Shown here: piece after piece, positions 26,964 through 36,137 of the stretch
How positions within the stretch are numbered: position 1 is the stretch's first letter
Layout: each line of letters begins with the position of its first letter
Source of the DNA: an uncultured Alteromonadaceae bacterium
GTDB lineage: Bacteria; Pseudomonadota; Gammaproteobacteria; Enterobacterales; Alteromonadaceae
Reading direction: 5' to 3'
Assembly (NCBI GenBank): GCA_947501935.1
Contig: CANMXU010000002.1
Span: 1 to 64,000, forward strand
Length of the DNA: 64,000 nucleotides
The notes under the pieces: generated by a model
Told to the model about the DNA's origin: nothing
The model's database searches: none
What the model saw: only the letters and a program-made list of their open reading frames with translations
Translations under genes and position numbers: made by a program

Positions 26964-27581
26964 TTACCTAGCAATAGCTAACATCGCAGAAAAGCTTAAA
27001 AATATAGAACCGGTAATGCGCCCTAACCAGCCATTATTTAATAATGGCATTAATTTATGCTTAAAATGATAACCCAATAAAGCGTAGGCAAAAGTAAATA
27101 CAAAGGCGTTGCATAAGCTGGTTCCGGTAAGCACAATTAATTGTTGAAATAAATCAGCTTGAGGGTTAATAAATTGCGGAAATAAAGCAGTAAAAAACAC
27201 TAAAGCTTTCGGGTTACTTAACCCAATAAGTAAGCTTTTACGATATAAACTTAGCCCTGATGGTGTGGTGGTATTAGTTACTTTTAATGACCACGCCCCT
27301 TTACTTCGCCATATGGCAATGCCCACATAAGCTAAATAACCGACACCTAAATATTTAATTACCAGAAATAAGTTTTCTGACGCCAACATAATAGCGCCAA
27401 CACCTGAGGCCGAAACTATAGCTAACAGTAAAATAGCACTAACATGGCCACAAACCCCAGCAAAGGCTTTATGTAGGCCAAAGTGTATGCCATTGCTCGC
27501 CGCTAACACCACCGAAGGGCCAATGCTCGCCGAGGCAATAAGAGAAATGCTCAAATAAATGAGATAACTAGAAAGTTCCAT
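26964..27581 (-). CDS. LysE/RhtB family exporter
   Basis: 205 residues with about six membrane helices and the LysE start (SASIGPSVVLAASNGIHFG, about 17-35). Family members export amino acids such as homoserine, threonine or lysine. It converges on the sugar porter with 32 bases between the stops and has no partner genes, so substrate and control are unknown. Confidence 0.86.
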   Translation of the reverse strand: MELSSYLIYLSISLIASASIGPSVVLAASNGIHFGLHKAFAGVCGHVSAILLLAIVSASGVGAIMLASENLFLVIKYLGVGYLAYVGIAIWRSKGAWSLKVTNTTTPSGLSLYRKSLLIGLSNPKALVFFTALFPQFINPQADLFQQLIVLTGTSLCNAFVFTFAYALLGYHFKHKLMPLLNNGWLGRITGSIFLSFSAMLAIAR

Positions 27582-27867
27582 AATGAATAACAGCTATTAG
27601 GTATAGTCTTTGCGGCTATTCGATAACAGCCAAATAAGAGACCGAGGATGATAATGAATTAATATACTCATACAAGAGCAAACAACACTCTGCTTGATAA
27701 AGGTCAAATTATGTTGAACTATTACGCATTTGACAAACTTTGCTCTTGAACGTTACATCTACACTTTTGATATTTCTCCTTTTTATACGTAGCTTGTTAA
27801 TCCCAGCTTTTTTATATAGTCTACAATTACAAGTAACACCTAACCACTTAAAACTAAGAGCCTTTTT

Positions 27868-29157
27868 GTGAAAAAACAGTTATTACACTTTAAAGGGATT
27901 TACCGTTTTTTTCTGCTAACGTTACTTCTTTCAATGCTGCCAGCCTGCTCATTTTTAAAGCTTGGCGAAGAATTAAAGCAAGCGCAAGAAAACCTTTACT
28001 TAATTAAAGCGTCAGTTAACCTTAATGCTGATGAAAGGATTATCGTCGTACTGTTTGAAAAAACTGCACAAGGGGAAATGCTTTACACTTCATATAGAAT
28101 AGCCGTTAAAGGGCAAGATATGTTTTTTGTCATGCCGAAAAAAAACTATCACTTGGTAGCTTTCAACGATAGAAACTATGATTATATTTATCAACAAGAT
28201 GAACAGGTAGCGCTCCACACCCAAGTGAACTTGCATCCGTTACCGAGTAAAGAAGATGCCAATAATTATTCGCTAAATTTACCTGCTACACCTTTAGTGT
28301 TAAATCTTAATAGCTTACCTAATAAGTATCATTTAGACCTTTCGGTTACAGAGTTACAAGAAGGTGACACACTACCCCATCAAAATTACTTAACCGTGAC
28401 TAATTTTGACGACCCACGGTTTTCAGCTGAAAACATTCAAAAAGGCATGTGGGAGCCGTTAAGTTTTACTCAAGAAATTGGCCATGGTTTTTATTTATTA
28501 GAGCAATGGGATAAAACTAAAAAGCCATTAATATTAGTACATGGTATTAGCAGCTCTCCAGCTATGTGGAAAAATTTCATCAGTAATATAGATACTGATA
28601 TATACCAAGTAATGCTATATCACTACCCTAGCGCAGGCTCTTTATCGGTAGCATCATATTATTTTAGTGAAATACTTAAAGATGTGCATAATCGTTCAAA
28701 CCAACAAAAAATTTCAATTATTGCCCATAGTATGGGGGGCTTGGTAAGCCGTGGCGGAATTCAGTATTTACCTAAAGAAAATTATCAAGACATTATCGAG
28801 CTTTACTTAACTATGTCGACCCCATGGGGCGGTAATACCGCAGCACAATTTGCTGTAGAAACCTCACCAATTATTGCGCCAGTCTGGAAGGGCTTAACAC
28901 CAAAAAGTCACTTTTTAACTCGAATATTTAACTACCCTTTACCTGAAAGTATTCAACATATTATGTTGGTTAGTTATGCAGGAGATGCGGTGATGGTAAA
29001 AGAGAAGAATGACGGCTCGGTAACGCTCAGTAGCCAGCTTGACTATAAAGCACAACAACAAGCGAATAAAGTCTATTTAATCAATGCCGATCATACTGGT
29101 ATTCTTAGTGATCGAGAAACTGAAAACTTGCTTGAGCAATACTTACTGAGCAAGTAA
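27868..29157 (+). CDS. Lipoprotein alpha/beta hydrolase
   Basis: 429 residues, starting at a GTG that follows AAGAG by eight bases. A lipoprotein signal ends in LPAC (C27). Residues 45-210 form a beta-rich N-terminal domain of unknown type. The C-terminal hydrolase has the oxyanion loop VHGISSSPAMW (224-234), the nucleophile S288 in AHSMGG, and a late His near 408 (DHTGILS). It resembles PGAP1-like or lipase-type esterases on the outer membrane. No neighbour in the same direction suggests its substrate. Confidence 0.78.
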   Translation: MKKQLLHFKGIYRFFLLTLLLSMLPACSFLKLGEELKQAQENLYLIKASVNLNADERIIVVLFEKTAQGEMLYTSYRIAVKGQDMFFVMPKKNYHLVAFNDRNYDYIYQQDEQVALHTQVNLHPLPSKEDANNYSLNLPATPLVLNLNSLPNKYHLDLSVTELQEGDTLPHQNYLTVTNFDDPRFSAENIQKGMWEPLSFTQEIGHGFYLLEQWDKTKKPLILVHGISSSPAMWKNFISNIDTDIYQVMLYHYPSAGSLSVASYYFSEILKDVHNRSNQQKISIIAHSMGGLVSRGGIQYLPKENYQDIIELYLTMSTPWGGNTAAQFAVETSPIIAPVWKGLTPKSHFLTRIFNYPLPESIQHIMLVSYAGDAVMVKEKNDGSVTLSSQLDYKAQQQANKVYLINADHTGILSDRETENLLEQYLLSK

Positions 29158-29212
29158 AAACGTTTATAACGCCCTTACTTGTTCAGCCTGAATATTAAAA
29201 TTTAACAAATAA

Positions 29213-30280
29213 TTAAACTTCACAAATAATTAAGGTATGACCTAAACCAACATCATCAATTTGCTGTGTAATAGTTAAACCCGCTTGTTGAATTAAGGGT
29301 AACATTTCAGCTGAGTCATACATTCTGCTATTGCCGTTAGCAAAACAAGTGAAATACAAGGATGTCGCATTTAAGCTGAAACTCGCCGCTTCATATTTCT
29401 GACGATCAATAAAAGTTTCCATTATATAAAGCTTATGACCCGGCTGCATTTTATTAGCAACACGCTGCAAAATACTAACAATTTCTGGTGCAGAAAAACA
29501 ATCTAAGAATTGACTCATCCAATAGACATCAGCACCATCATAGAGTGCTTGTTCAGGATTTAACATATTACATGGAAAGGCAGTAAATCGATCATTGAAA
29601 CCGGCTTTTTCTATATTTTCAGAGGCTACCGCTAACTGTTGTGGCAAGTCCATAATAACTACTTGAACATCACTATCATAGCTTAGGCACTTTGTGGTCC
29701 AACGCCCAGTATTTCCGCCAATATCTACTAATACTTTTGGCTTATCTTTAAAAACAACCTGTAGTGCTTCGTCAAAGGCATTGTCAGAATAATAATGATC
29801 AAAATCAAACCAGCTATCTCTAGTTTTTTCGGGTAATGAAGTTAACGCAGGGTAAAGCGTATCCCAGTCACCAAATACCTTTAAACCTTCAGGCTTTCCT
29901 GATGATATTGCCTCTGTCAACTGGCTTAAACCTTCATAACAAAAGTGCTGATTGAATTCAAAGTTGATTTTGGTCATTTCATCATTTTGTAAGAAATAAC
30001 CCACTTTGGTTAGTTGATAGCGCTTATCTTGGCATTGTAATATGCCGGTACTAACAGAAAAATCGAGTAATACTTGTATACCGTAATTAGATACCGCACA
30101 TAGCTCAGCAATATCGGCAACCAACAAACCTTTCTTTCCGGCATTGTCGATACACTTGAGTATACCAAGTTCGCGTAATGCCACTGAAGCTTGAAAAATA
30201 AAAGGAGAAAAAGCAATGTATTGTGCTTGTGTTTTGGCATCAATAGCCGACATTTTTTGGCTATCTTCATTATTGAACAT
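29213..30280 (-). CDS. O-methyltransferase family 2 protein of the pigment cluster
   Basis: 355 residues with an N-terminal winged-helix dimer domain (about 10-95) and a SAM-binding core (DIGGNTGRWTTK near 178, MDLPQQL near 200). It resembles plant-like O-methyltransferases. Aryl-polyene clusters often carry a methyltransferase that decorates the aryl head, so this is a good candidate for methylating the phenol ring. AGGAAG precedes the ATG by about nine bases. It is separated from the dar block by 183 bases and may have its own promoter. Confidence 0.8.
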   Translation of the reverse strand: MFNNEDSQKMSAIDAKTQAQYIAFSPFIFQASVALRELGILKCIDNAGKKGLLVADIAELCAVSNYGIQVLLDFSVSTGILQCQDKRYQLTKVGYFLQNDEMTKINFEFNQHFCYEGLSQLTEAISSGKPEGLKVFGDWDTLYPALTSLPEKTRDSWFDFDHYYSDNAFDEALQVVFKDKPKVLVDIGGNTGRWTTKCLSYDSDVQVVIMDLPQQLAVASENIEKAGFNDRFTAFPCNMLNPEQALYDGADVYWMSQFLDCFSAPEIVSILQRVANKMQPGHKLYIMETFIDRQKYEAASFSLNATSLYFTCFANGNSRMYDSAEMLPLIQQAGLTITQQIDDVGLGHTLIICEV

Positions 30281-30463
30281 TTATACTTCCTACAACTGAT
30301 ATTGAAACGAATAATATTATTTTTATAATGTGTGTCATTTAGCTTTAGCTGCAAATACGCAAGGTATTTATGACATATTCATATTAAAAGAAGTTATGTT
30401 CCAGCTCGTCTGCTTTAACTTAGAATATAGTGAGTAAGCAATGAGAGCACATAGCTTCGGTAA

Positions 30464-30901
30464 TTAACCTGCTTTTTTCACTAAGGTGCCTTTAAGAGCA
30501 ACCCCTGCCATAACACTGCCAGCACCACATTCAAACTCTGTTTCGGAAGAAAAAGGCATATTTTTATAGTTGGAAGTGATATTAATTACATCGGTCATAT
30601 TTTCTCTAATGGCGCGCTCTTGTAAAGCTTTCAGTGCTGACAGCATCGCCCACTCACATGCTTCTTGGTCGCTCTTCATGAAAGCATTAGTTTTTTTGTT
30701 AGTAGAAACAGAGCCGTATTTTTTCTCGAACTTAATCGGGCTATGATCACCAAAATGTAAAGGCACATCCAACAATGCACTTTGGGCCTTACTTGATGCG
30801 AGTAGGTCTTGAATATTAAATTTCACACGGTCATCACGAGCCTGTGCTGATGTCGCTATAGCGATAGTTGCTAACGTTAACAATACGGCTTTTATTTTCA
30901 T
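30464..30901 (-). CDS. Small periplasmic protein found with aryl-polyene genes (often misnamed excinuclease)
   Basis: 145 residues with a signal peptide (cleavage near AQA-RD, residue 21). The mature part resembles short proteins seen in proteobacteria and often labelled excinuclease ATPase subunit without any ATPase motif (SNKKTNAF..., SSETEFECGAG). The fold may be YbjQ-like. Two cysteines (in DQEACEW and FECGAG) could form a disulfide. Its role near pigment genes is unknown. Confidence 0.72.
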   Translation of the reverse strand: MKIKAVLLTLATIAIATSAQARDDRVKFNIQDLLASSKAQSALLDVPLHFGDHSPIKFEKKYGSVSTNKKTNAFMKSDQEACEWAMLSALKALQERAIRENMTDVINITSNYKNMPFSSETEFECGAGSVMAGVALKGTLVKKAG

Positions 30902-30913
30902 TATATCTTCCTA

Positions 30914-31801
30914 TTATTTTTCCATGAATATGTATGATACAGCCAAACCCGTCAATACGTTTGTCTTGGTTTTCACTAAAGAGCTGTTTTCAAAAGAGGT
31001 ATTGCCTAAATAACTATAACGGGTAAATAATCCTGCCCAGATGCGATTTTTACGCCAACTGGCCCCTATAGACAAACGTGTTCCAGCATAACCACCTTTG
31101 GCATCAAAGGCAAAGCGTTCATTCGTCGCTTCTGATTCGGCTACCGAATAAAAATATTGTGCATATTTATCTGAATAAAAAGCTACGGAAGCGGAAGTAT
31201 CAAGTGTCGTACGTCCACCAAAAACTAAAGATTGAAGCTGATATTTATGTTTAAGGGCTATTGAACTTGTCCAACCCACATCATCTAGTCCAGTAAAATC
31301 GGTAGCAAAAGCTTTACGAATTGAAAGGTCGGCATAGAAACGATTAGTTGAGCGACTATTACCATCAAAGTAATATTCTAATGAAGAACCAATTTCGGCA
31401 ACCCAATCTAAGTCGTCCATACCTTTTCGGGCTTTATTTTTATCACTATCAACAGGAATCGCACCGCCAGCATCAAGAGCTAGATGCCATTGGTTACCCT
31501 CAAACAAATCTCCTTCGTAAGCATTTCGGTCAACGGTAACTTTATCACTTTGATAATAAATATAAGGAATTGGCAAAACATAATAACGACCTTCATCAGA
31601 GCCCATATAGTCAGCAATATAAGAGCCTGCAACACCTGCACCTATCGACAAACGGCTCGTTTTGACAGGTTTAATTTCTCTTATATTGTCACTTGTTGGC
31701 TTAATAGCACTTTCTGTTGCTGCAATAGCAATATCAGCACTAAGTAGCACGCACATACTTAACAATAGTCGACTGGTGAATAACGTCCTTATTTTCAGCA
31801 T
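30914..31801 (-). CDS. MipA/OmpV family outer-membrane protein
   Basis: 295 residues with a signal peptide (cleavage near AIA-AT, about residue 27). The start of the mature part (SIGAGVAGSYIADYMGSDEG and VLPIPYIYYQ) is typical of MipA/OmpV barrels, and the protein ends in a barrel-like strand (LAVSYIFMEK). It follows FabG by four bases, so it is part of the dar operon. It may help place or pass the pigment in the outer membrane. Confidence 0.83.
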   Translation of the reverse strand: MLKIRTLFTSRLLLSMCVLLSADIAIAATESAIKPTSDNIREIKPVKTSRLSIGAGVAGSYIADYMGSDEGRYYVLPIPYIYYQSDKVTVDRNAYEGDLFEGNQWHLALDAGGAIPVDSDKNKARKGMDDLDWVAEIGSSLEYYFDGNSRSTNRFYADLSIRKAFATDFTGLDDVGWTSSIALKHKYQLQSLVFGGRTTLDTSASVAFYSDKYAQYFYSVAESEATNERFAFDAKGGYAGTRLSIGASWRKNRIWAGLFTRYSYLGNTSFENSSLVKTKTNVLTGLAVSYIFMEK

Positions 31802-31804
31802 ATA

Positions 31805-32530
31805 TTAAGCGATGCCACCGTTCACAGAAATAACCTGACGGGTAACATAAGCAGCATCATCAGACATTAAAAAACCAACGGCATGGGCGACCTCTTCAGG
31901 CTTACCCATACGCCGTAGCGGGATCATATTTTTAATCTCGCCAACAGGCAGCTCATCAGTCATATCAGTTTCAATCAAACCTGGAGCAACACAATTCACG
32001 GTAATTTTACGTTTAGCTAATTCCAGTGCCAATGCTTTAGTTGCGCCAATAATGCCCGCTTTTGACGCACTATAATTAACTTGACCACGGTTACCAATTT
32101 CTCCTGACAATGAAGAAATTGTAACAATACGGCCACCTTTACGTGCACTCACCATAGGCATAACTAATGGATGAAGTACATTGTAGAAGCCGTCTAAATT
32201 AGTTCGTAAAACGTTATCCCATTCATTACCTGTCATCGCAGGAAAAGCGGTATCAGCGGAAATTCCAGCATTACAAACAATACCGTAAAAGCTGCCATTT
32301 TCAGCAATATGAGCATCAAGAATCGCTTTAGTTGCCTCACGATCTGCCGCATTAAATTGCAACACTTGCGCTTGTACACCTTTGGCGGTAACCGCTTGTG
32401 CTACCGCTTGAGCGCCATTTAAATCTGAATGGCAATGTAAGCAAATATCAAAGCCCATATCGGCTAATTTTAAGGCAATAGCTTTACCTAATCCTTTGCT
32501 CGAACCTGTAACTAATACTCGACGATTCAT
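31805..32530 (-). CDS. FabG-type 3-oxoacyl-ACP reductase of the pigment pathway (ApeQ-like)
   Basis: 241 residues, SDR family: TGSSKGLG (8-15), NAG (87-89), catalytic S140, Y153 and K157 (YSASK). It reduces the beta-keto group after each extension. This is the only ketoreductase in the pigment region, yet it lies in the dar block rather than the ketosynthase block. That implies both blocks serve one product. It follows the BtrH-like gene with five bases between. Confidence 0.88.
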   Translation of the reverse strand: MNRRVLVTGSSKGLGKAIALKLADMGFDICLHCHSDLNGAQAVAQAVTAKGVQAQVLQFNAADREATKAILDAHIAENGSFYGIVCNAGISADTAFPAMTGNEWDNVLRTNLDGFYNVLHPLVMPMVSARKGGRIVTISSLSGEIGNRGQVNYSASKAGIIGATKALALELAKRKITVNCVAPGLIETDMTDELPVGEIKNMIPLRRMGKPEEVAHAVGFLMSDDAAYVTRQVISVNGGIA

Positions 32531-32535
32531 TATAT

Positions 32536-33540
32536 TTATTTACTCCATTGCAATAGTTTTTCTCGTAAGATCACTTCCTGATCAGCACAAAGTTCTAAGC
32601 TGTCAACAACATCTTGTAAGCTAATATTTTTTCGTTTTTTACAATACAACACCGCTTTCATCGCAAATTCACGCCATAAGTCGCCAATTTCAGTAGCATA
32701 TTGAGAAATTTCAAATAGGGCTTTATCATCTAATAATGTTGAAGCTTCATCTAAAAAGCTGGCGAACATAAAGCGAAAGCCTGCACCACCTGTACCAATT
32801 TCCTCTTGCATACGCACAATATTTGCTAAAAACATTCCTGCTTCTTGCGGTGATTTTTTATCAAGTTTATTTATTTTTTTCGCTAAGTGGCGAATCCCTT
32901 TAATGCCAAAAAAAGGTAAAATTAAACCGCTCATCATTTTAGCCGTTTTTTTAATACTACTGCGTATTTGTGGTGCTAAATTAACGGGCTCAGTTGGCAC
33001 ATCCATCACATACATCAAACCTTTCGCCGCTAACATACCTTTGGCAAAGCGAGCTTTTTTAAGATCTTCAGGGCGACAGGTAACCACGTGTTCAAATACT
33101 GGGTCACTAATTAAATAGTCACCTTCAGCATTCTTTCCGTAAACCGTGAGATTGTGTGCGTTAAATTGAAAGCGCATATCCTCAGGAAAATAAGGTAACC
33201 AAAATACCGAGGTTTGCAGGCCAACTAGCTTCCCCTGCGCTAAGGCTTCATCTAATGCTTTCATACCTTGCTCAGCATTGGAAAATTTTTGTGAGCTAAG
33301 CTTTACGCCTAATTTTTTACATACCGATGAAATAATTGATTTGGGTGGCATACGGTAGGCGATTAGCGGTAACCCGCCCACCTTTACCATAGGTAAATAC
33401 ACAAAAGTAAGTGCTGATGATAAACCAAAAACCATCGGCTCAGACAATGCTAAACCTTGACTATTAAGCATATTAGCAACGACGCCCGACTCACAATGTG
33501 AAGACTGCTGATGAGTTACGGTATTTTCAATTGGGGTCAT
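32536..33540 (-). CDS. BtrH-like acyltransferase (C39-type papain fold)
   Basis: 334 residues. The N-terminal half has the BtrH/peptidase-C39 order of catalytic residues: C16 (HCESG), H129 (AHNLTVYG) and D146 (ISDPVF). BtrH itself moves an acyl group from a carrier protein to an amino group in butirosin formation. The C-terminal half (from about 195) is helical, with no assigned domain. Set between darB and fabG, this protein is a candidate for joining the ACP-bound aryl polyene to the dialkylresorcinol as an ester. That last step is inference. It overlaps the upstream gene by four bases (ATGA). Confidence 0.74.
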   Translation of the reverse strand: MTPIENTVTHQQSSHCESGVVANMLNSQGLALSEPMVFGLSSALTFVYLPMVKVGGLPLIAYRMPPKSIISSVCKKLGVKLSSQKFSNAEQGMKALDEALAQGKLVGLQTSVFWLPYFPEDMRFQFNAHNLTVYGKNAEGDYLISDPVFEHVVTCRPEDLKKARFAKGMLAAKGLMYVMDVPTEPVNLAPQIRSSIKKTAKMMSGLILPFFGIKGIRHLAKKINKLDKKSPQEAGMFLANIVRMQEEIGTGGAGFRFMFASFLDEASTLLDDKALFEISQYATEIGDLWREFAMKAVLYCKKRKNISLQDVVDSLELCADQEVILREKLLQWSK

Positions 33541-33941
33541 GAGTTTATCACCGGGTTTTGTAATTCAGCTAAAGTGAGATTAAAAGCATCGCAGTATTTA
33601 GTACGTTTTTTATCTGATAATGTAGCAAAGACTTTAACGGTTAAATGGCGTTTAATTTGCCATTGAAAAAAGCCAGTGGCATGCGCCAACGACATTAAGT
33701 CGAAGCGAAATAGCGGCATATAATAAGCAATAGGTGAAACTTCGCCGGCGATAAACGCAGCTTTCATTTTTTCTAGTTCATTATCCATCGCTTGAACTGC
33801 CATTTCAGTAGCAAAACCTTCGACTTCCCAGCCTGATGACTTTACCCCTTGGTAATGACCTTGTTCATCAACGGCATAAATAAGTTTTTTGTGGCCGCTG
33901 TACGACTTGCAACTGTCTTGTGGAACCTGTTCTTTTTTCAT
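33537..33941 (-). CDS. Uncharacterised small protein in dar block
   Basis: 134 residues, no signal peptide or membrane helix, mostly helical. I do not recognise it. It starts 47 bases after darB and its stop overlaps the next start (ATGA), so it is translated in the operon. A role in the cyclisation or transfer step is possible by position only. Confidence 0.7.
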   Translation of the reverse strand: MKKEQVPQDSCKSYSGHKKLIYAVDEQGHYQGVKSSGWEVEGFATEMAVQAMDNELEKMKAAFIAGEVSPIAYYMPLFRFDLMSLAHATGFFQWQIKRHLTVKVFATLSDKKRTKYCDAFNLTLAELQNPVINS

Positions 33942-33987
33942 AAAAATTCTTTTATTTATCGTTATATTAAGTGTTGTTTATTGTTTT

Positions 33988-35133
33988 TTATACAACGGTT
34001 AATTGCATAAAGGCACTAGAAAAACGACCACTTTCTGGAATATAACAGAGTATTTTTTGCCCCGGCTGAAGCTCACCTGAATGAAATAACTCTTCCAATA
34101 TAATGAACATTGACGCTGAGCCAGTATTGCCTTTTTCAGTTAAGTTAGTGAACCACTTTTCATAAGGAATACTAAAGTTAATATTATTCAAACCGGTAAA
34201 TAAACGCTCACGAAAGTACTGAGACGAATAATGAGGTAAGAAATAATCAAAATCTTCAGGCTTAATATTACGCTTCGCGGCAATTTTAACTAAGGCTTGT
34301 TCAACCGTAGTTTTAACGATGTTTTCATTTAATAATTTAACATCTTGTTTTACCGACATAATAGATTGTTGTTCGCGAGACTGGCCTTCATAGCGCATCC
34401 AACCTTTTAACTTACCATCTTGCTTTTCAGCGCCCGCATACATACAGGCTTCCATCTGGTCAGCGAATGATAAAATATCAATCCAATCAATTTCTAGCGA
34501 AATCCCTTTAACATTAGGCTCATCGGTTAATAAGGCAGAGCCTGCGCCATCAGAAAGCATCCAGCGTAAGAAGTCTTTTTCAAAAGCAATTTCGGGCTTT
34601 TGATCAAGCTGCTCTAATTTATATTCAGTTTCAGCCTCAAAGTTTTCAGACGACATAATGCTTGAGGCTAATTCACTGGCTACTACCACGTTTTTATGAC
34701 TTTCACCTGCTTTTACATTCAAGTAAGCATATTTCAAAGCAGTAATGCCACACAAACATATCCCTGCTGTTGACACCACTTCACAGGGTGGGTTTTTCAG
34801 TTCACCATGCACCATAACCGCATGGTTAGGCATAACTTGATCAGCCATAGAGGTACTGGCAACAAGGCAGTCAATAGCATTTAACTCTTGTGGCGCTTTA
34901 AATAAGCCTTGCACGGCTTCGGCTGCTAAGGAGGCATTGGTATAGTTAAATTCCCCCGTTTTTGGGTCAATACCATAATAGCGAGATTTAATACCATTAC
35001 TACGTAAAATTACCGGTTTAGCGCGAGATTTTTGACCTGATATTTTACCTATTACGTTTTCCATTTCCGCATTGGAAATTTTTTCATTGGGAAGCACAAC
35101 TGAAAAATTATTAATGAAAACTCGTTTCCCCAT
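33988..35133 (-). CDS. darB: DarB-like ketosynthase (KAS III family)
   Basis: 381 residues from the ATG at 35133, which is preceded by AGGAGAG about ten bases away; a longer reading from 35163 overlaps the preceding gene. The thiolase-fold catalytic set is visible: Cys136 or Cys138 (TAGICLCGITALKYA), His in FLPHYSS, and Asn in KGNTGSAS. DarB enzymes join a fatty acyl unit to a 3-oxoacyl thioester to start resorcinol formation. It lies four bases after darA, as in known dialkylresorcinol loci. Confidence 0.82.
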   Translation of the reverse strand: MGKRVFINNFSVVLPNEKISNAEMENVIGKISGQKSRAKPVILRSNGIKSRYYGIDPKTGEFNYTNASLAAEAVQGLFKAPQELNAIDCLVASTSMADQVMPNHAVMVHGELKNPPCEVVSTAGICLCGITALKYAYLNVKAGESHKNVVVASELASSIMSSENFEAETEYKLEQLDQKPEIAFEKDFLRWMLSDGAGSALLTDEPNVKGISLEIDWIDILSFADQMEACMYAGAEKQDGKLKGWMRYEGQSREQQSIMSVKQDVKLLNENIVKTTVEQALVKIAAKRNIKPEDFDYFLPHYSSQYFRERLFTGLNNINFSIPYEKWFTNLTEKGNTGSASMFIILEELFHSGELQPGQKILCYIPESGRFSSAFMQLTVV

Positions 35134-35137
35134 AGCT

Positions 35138-36064
35138 TTATTTCTCTCCTGAAGGCTGCGCATAATATGCTTTTTGCTTGGAAATTTTATTTCTAAACAG
35201 AGGTGAAAATATTTTAATTATCAAAGCATTCACCGGCACAATGGTAATAATAAGAATGAATAAAAAGGTGAAATAAAAACATAAACCAACATGGCGACGT
35301 AATGAATTTTGGGGGCCAAGACATTTTAATATTTTTCCCCAAGCCTTAAAGCTGCGATGACCAATTTTTTCACTAATGATCATCTTTTCGTTTATTTTTA
35401 CTGCTTGTAACCCTTGCATCATCGAACTGTTGATTGGTTTTTTATCTTGATTCAAACGAAACTTTAACGCTAAACCAAATCGTTCAGAATGAGCAATATC
35501 ATCATCAGACACCCCTGCCCGAGGTATCCAACTAACCGATTTTTTCTTACCACTTAACATCCATAGCGGTGTTGCTAAAAAACTAAAACCGGCGCCGCAA
35601 TCATCCGTAAGTACAATATTATCAACCAAGGGGGCTTGTAACTTTTCCAACAAAGCTTTCACTTTATCTTGTGCTATTAGCCACATGCCGCGACAGCCAA
35701 TTACTGTCATTACCGGCGTATTTTTAAAAACTTTTTTAGCGAAGCTTGATTGTAAAAAGCTGGAAATAGGAAGTGAAGGCGAAAGAAACCATACTTGGTA
35801 AGATAAAATAATTAAATCGTATTGCGAAAACTCTTCAAGCGCATTAGGTTCGTTAGTCAGCGCAATAGGGGTCATATAAACCGATTCAGGCATAACTTGG
35901 AAAAAAGAAAAGAATGACCAAGGAAATGGAAAAGCAACTTCAGGTTCAATTGTATGAAAATCTATTTGTACAGATGTATCATTCTGTAAAGGACCAAGAA
36001 TAGCGTCAACAATGCGGGTTAACTGCCCCGTTTGAGAGTAATTTACTACCAGAATTTTTCGCAA
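35138..36064 (-). CDS. darA: DarA-like dialkylresorcinol condensing enzyme (flavodoxin-like)
   Basis: 308 residues from a TTG at 36064. The N-terminus begins with the flavodoxin-like loop (ILVVNYSQTGQL), and a membrane segment lies near the C-terminus (about 265-290). DarA acts with DarB to close the ring of dialkylresorcinols. The TTG is preferred because AAGGAG sits six bases before it; the only upstream ATG would add a hydrophobic 23 residues overlapping the divergent promoter and unlike the family. Other readers may annotate a start at 36133. Confidence 0.76.
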   Translation of the reverse strand: MRKILVVNYSQTGQLTRIVDAILGPLQNDTSVQIDFHTIEPEVAFPFPWSFFSFFQVMPESVYMTPIALTNEPNALEEFSQYDLIILSYQVWFLSPSLPISSFLQSSFAKKVFKNTPVMTVIGCRGMWLIAQDKVKALLEKLQAPLVDNIVLTDDCGAGFSFLATPLWMLSGKKKSVSWIPRAGVSDDDIAHSERFGLALKFRLNQDKKPINSSMMQGLQAVKINEKMIISEKIGHRSFKAWGKILKCLGPQNSLRRHVGLCFYFTFLFILIITIVPVNALIIKIFSPLFRNKISKQKAYYAQPSGEK

Positions 36065-36137
36065 CAAAAGCTCCTTTATTGCGCCTGAAAACCAGTGATA
36101 TACTATAGCAAAGTCATTATTAAATAAAAACAATCAC

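Noticed and set aside
30464..30901. Excinuclease subunit
   Set aside because: No Walker motifs, zinc fingers or length for UvrA; the protein has a signal peptide.
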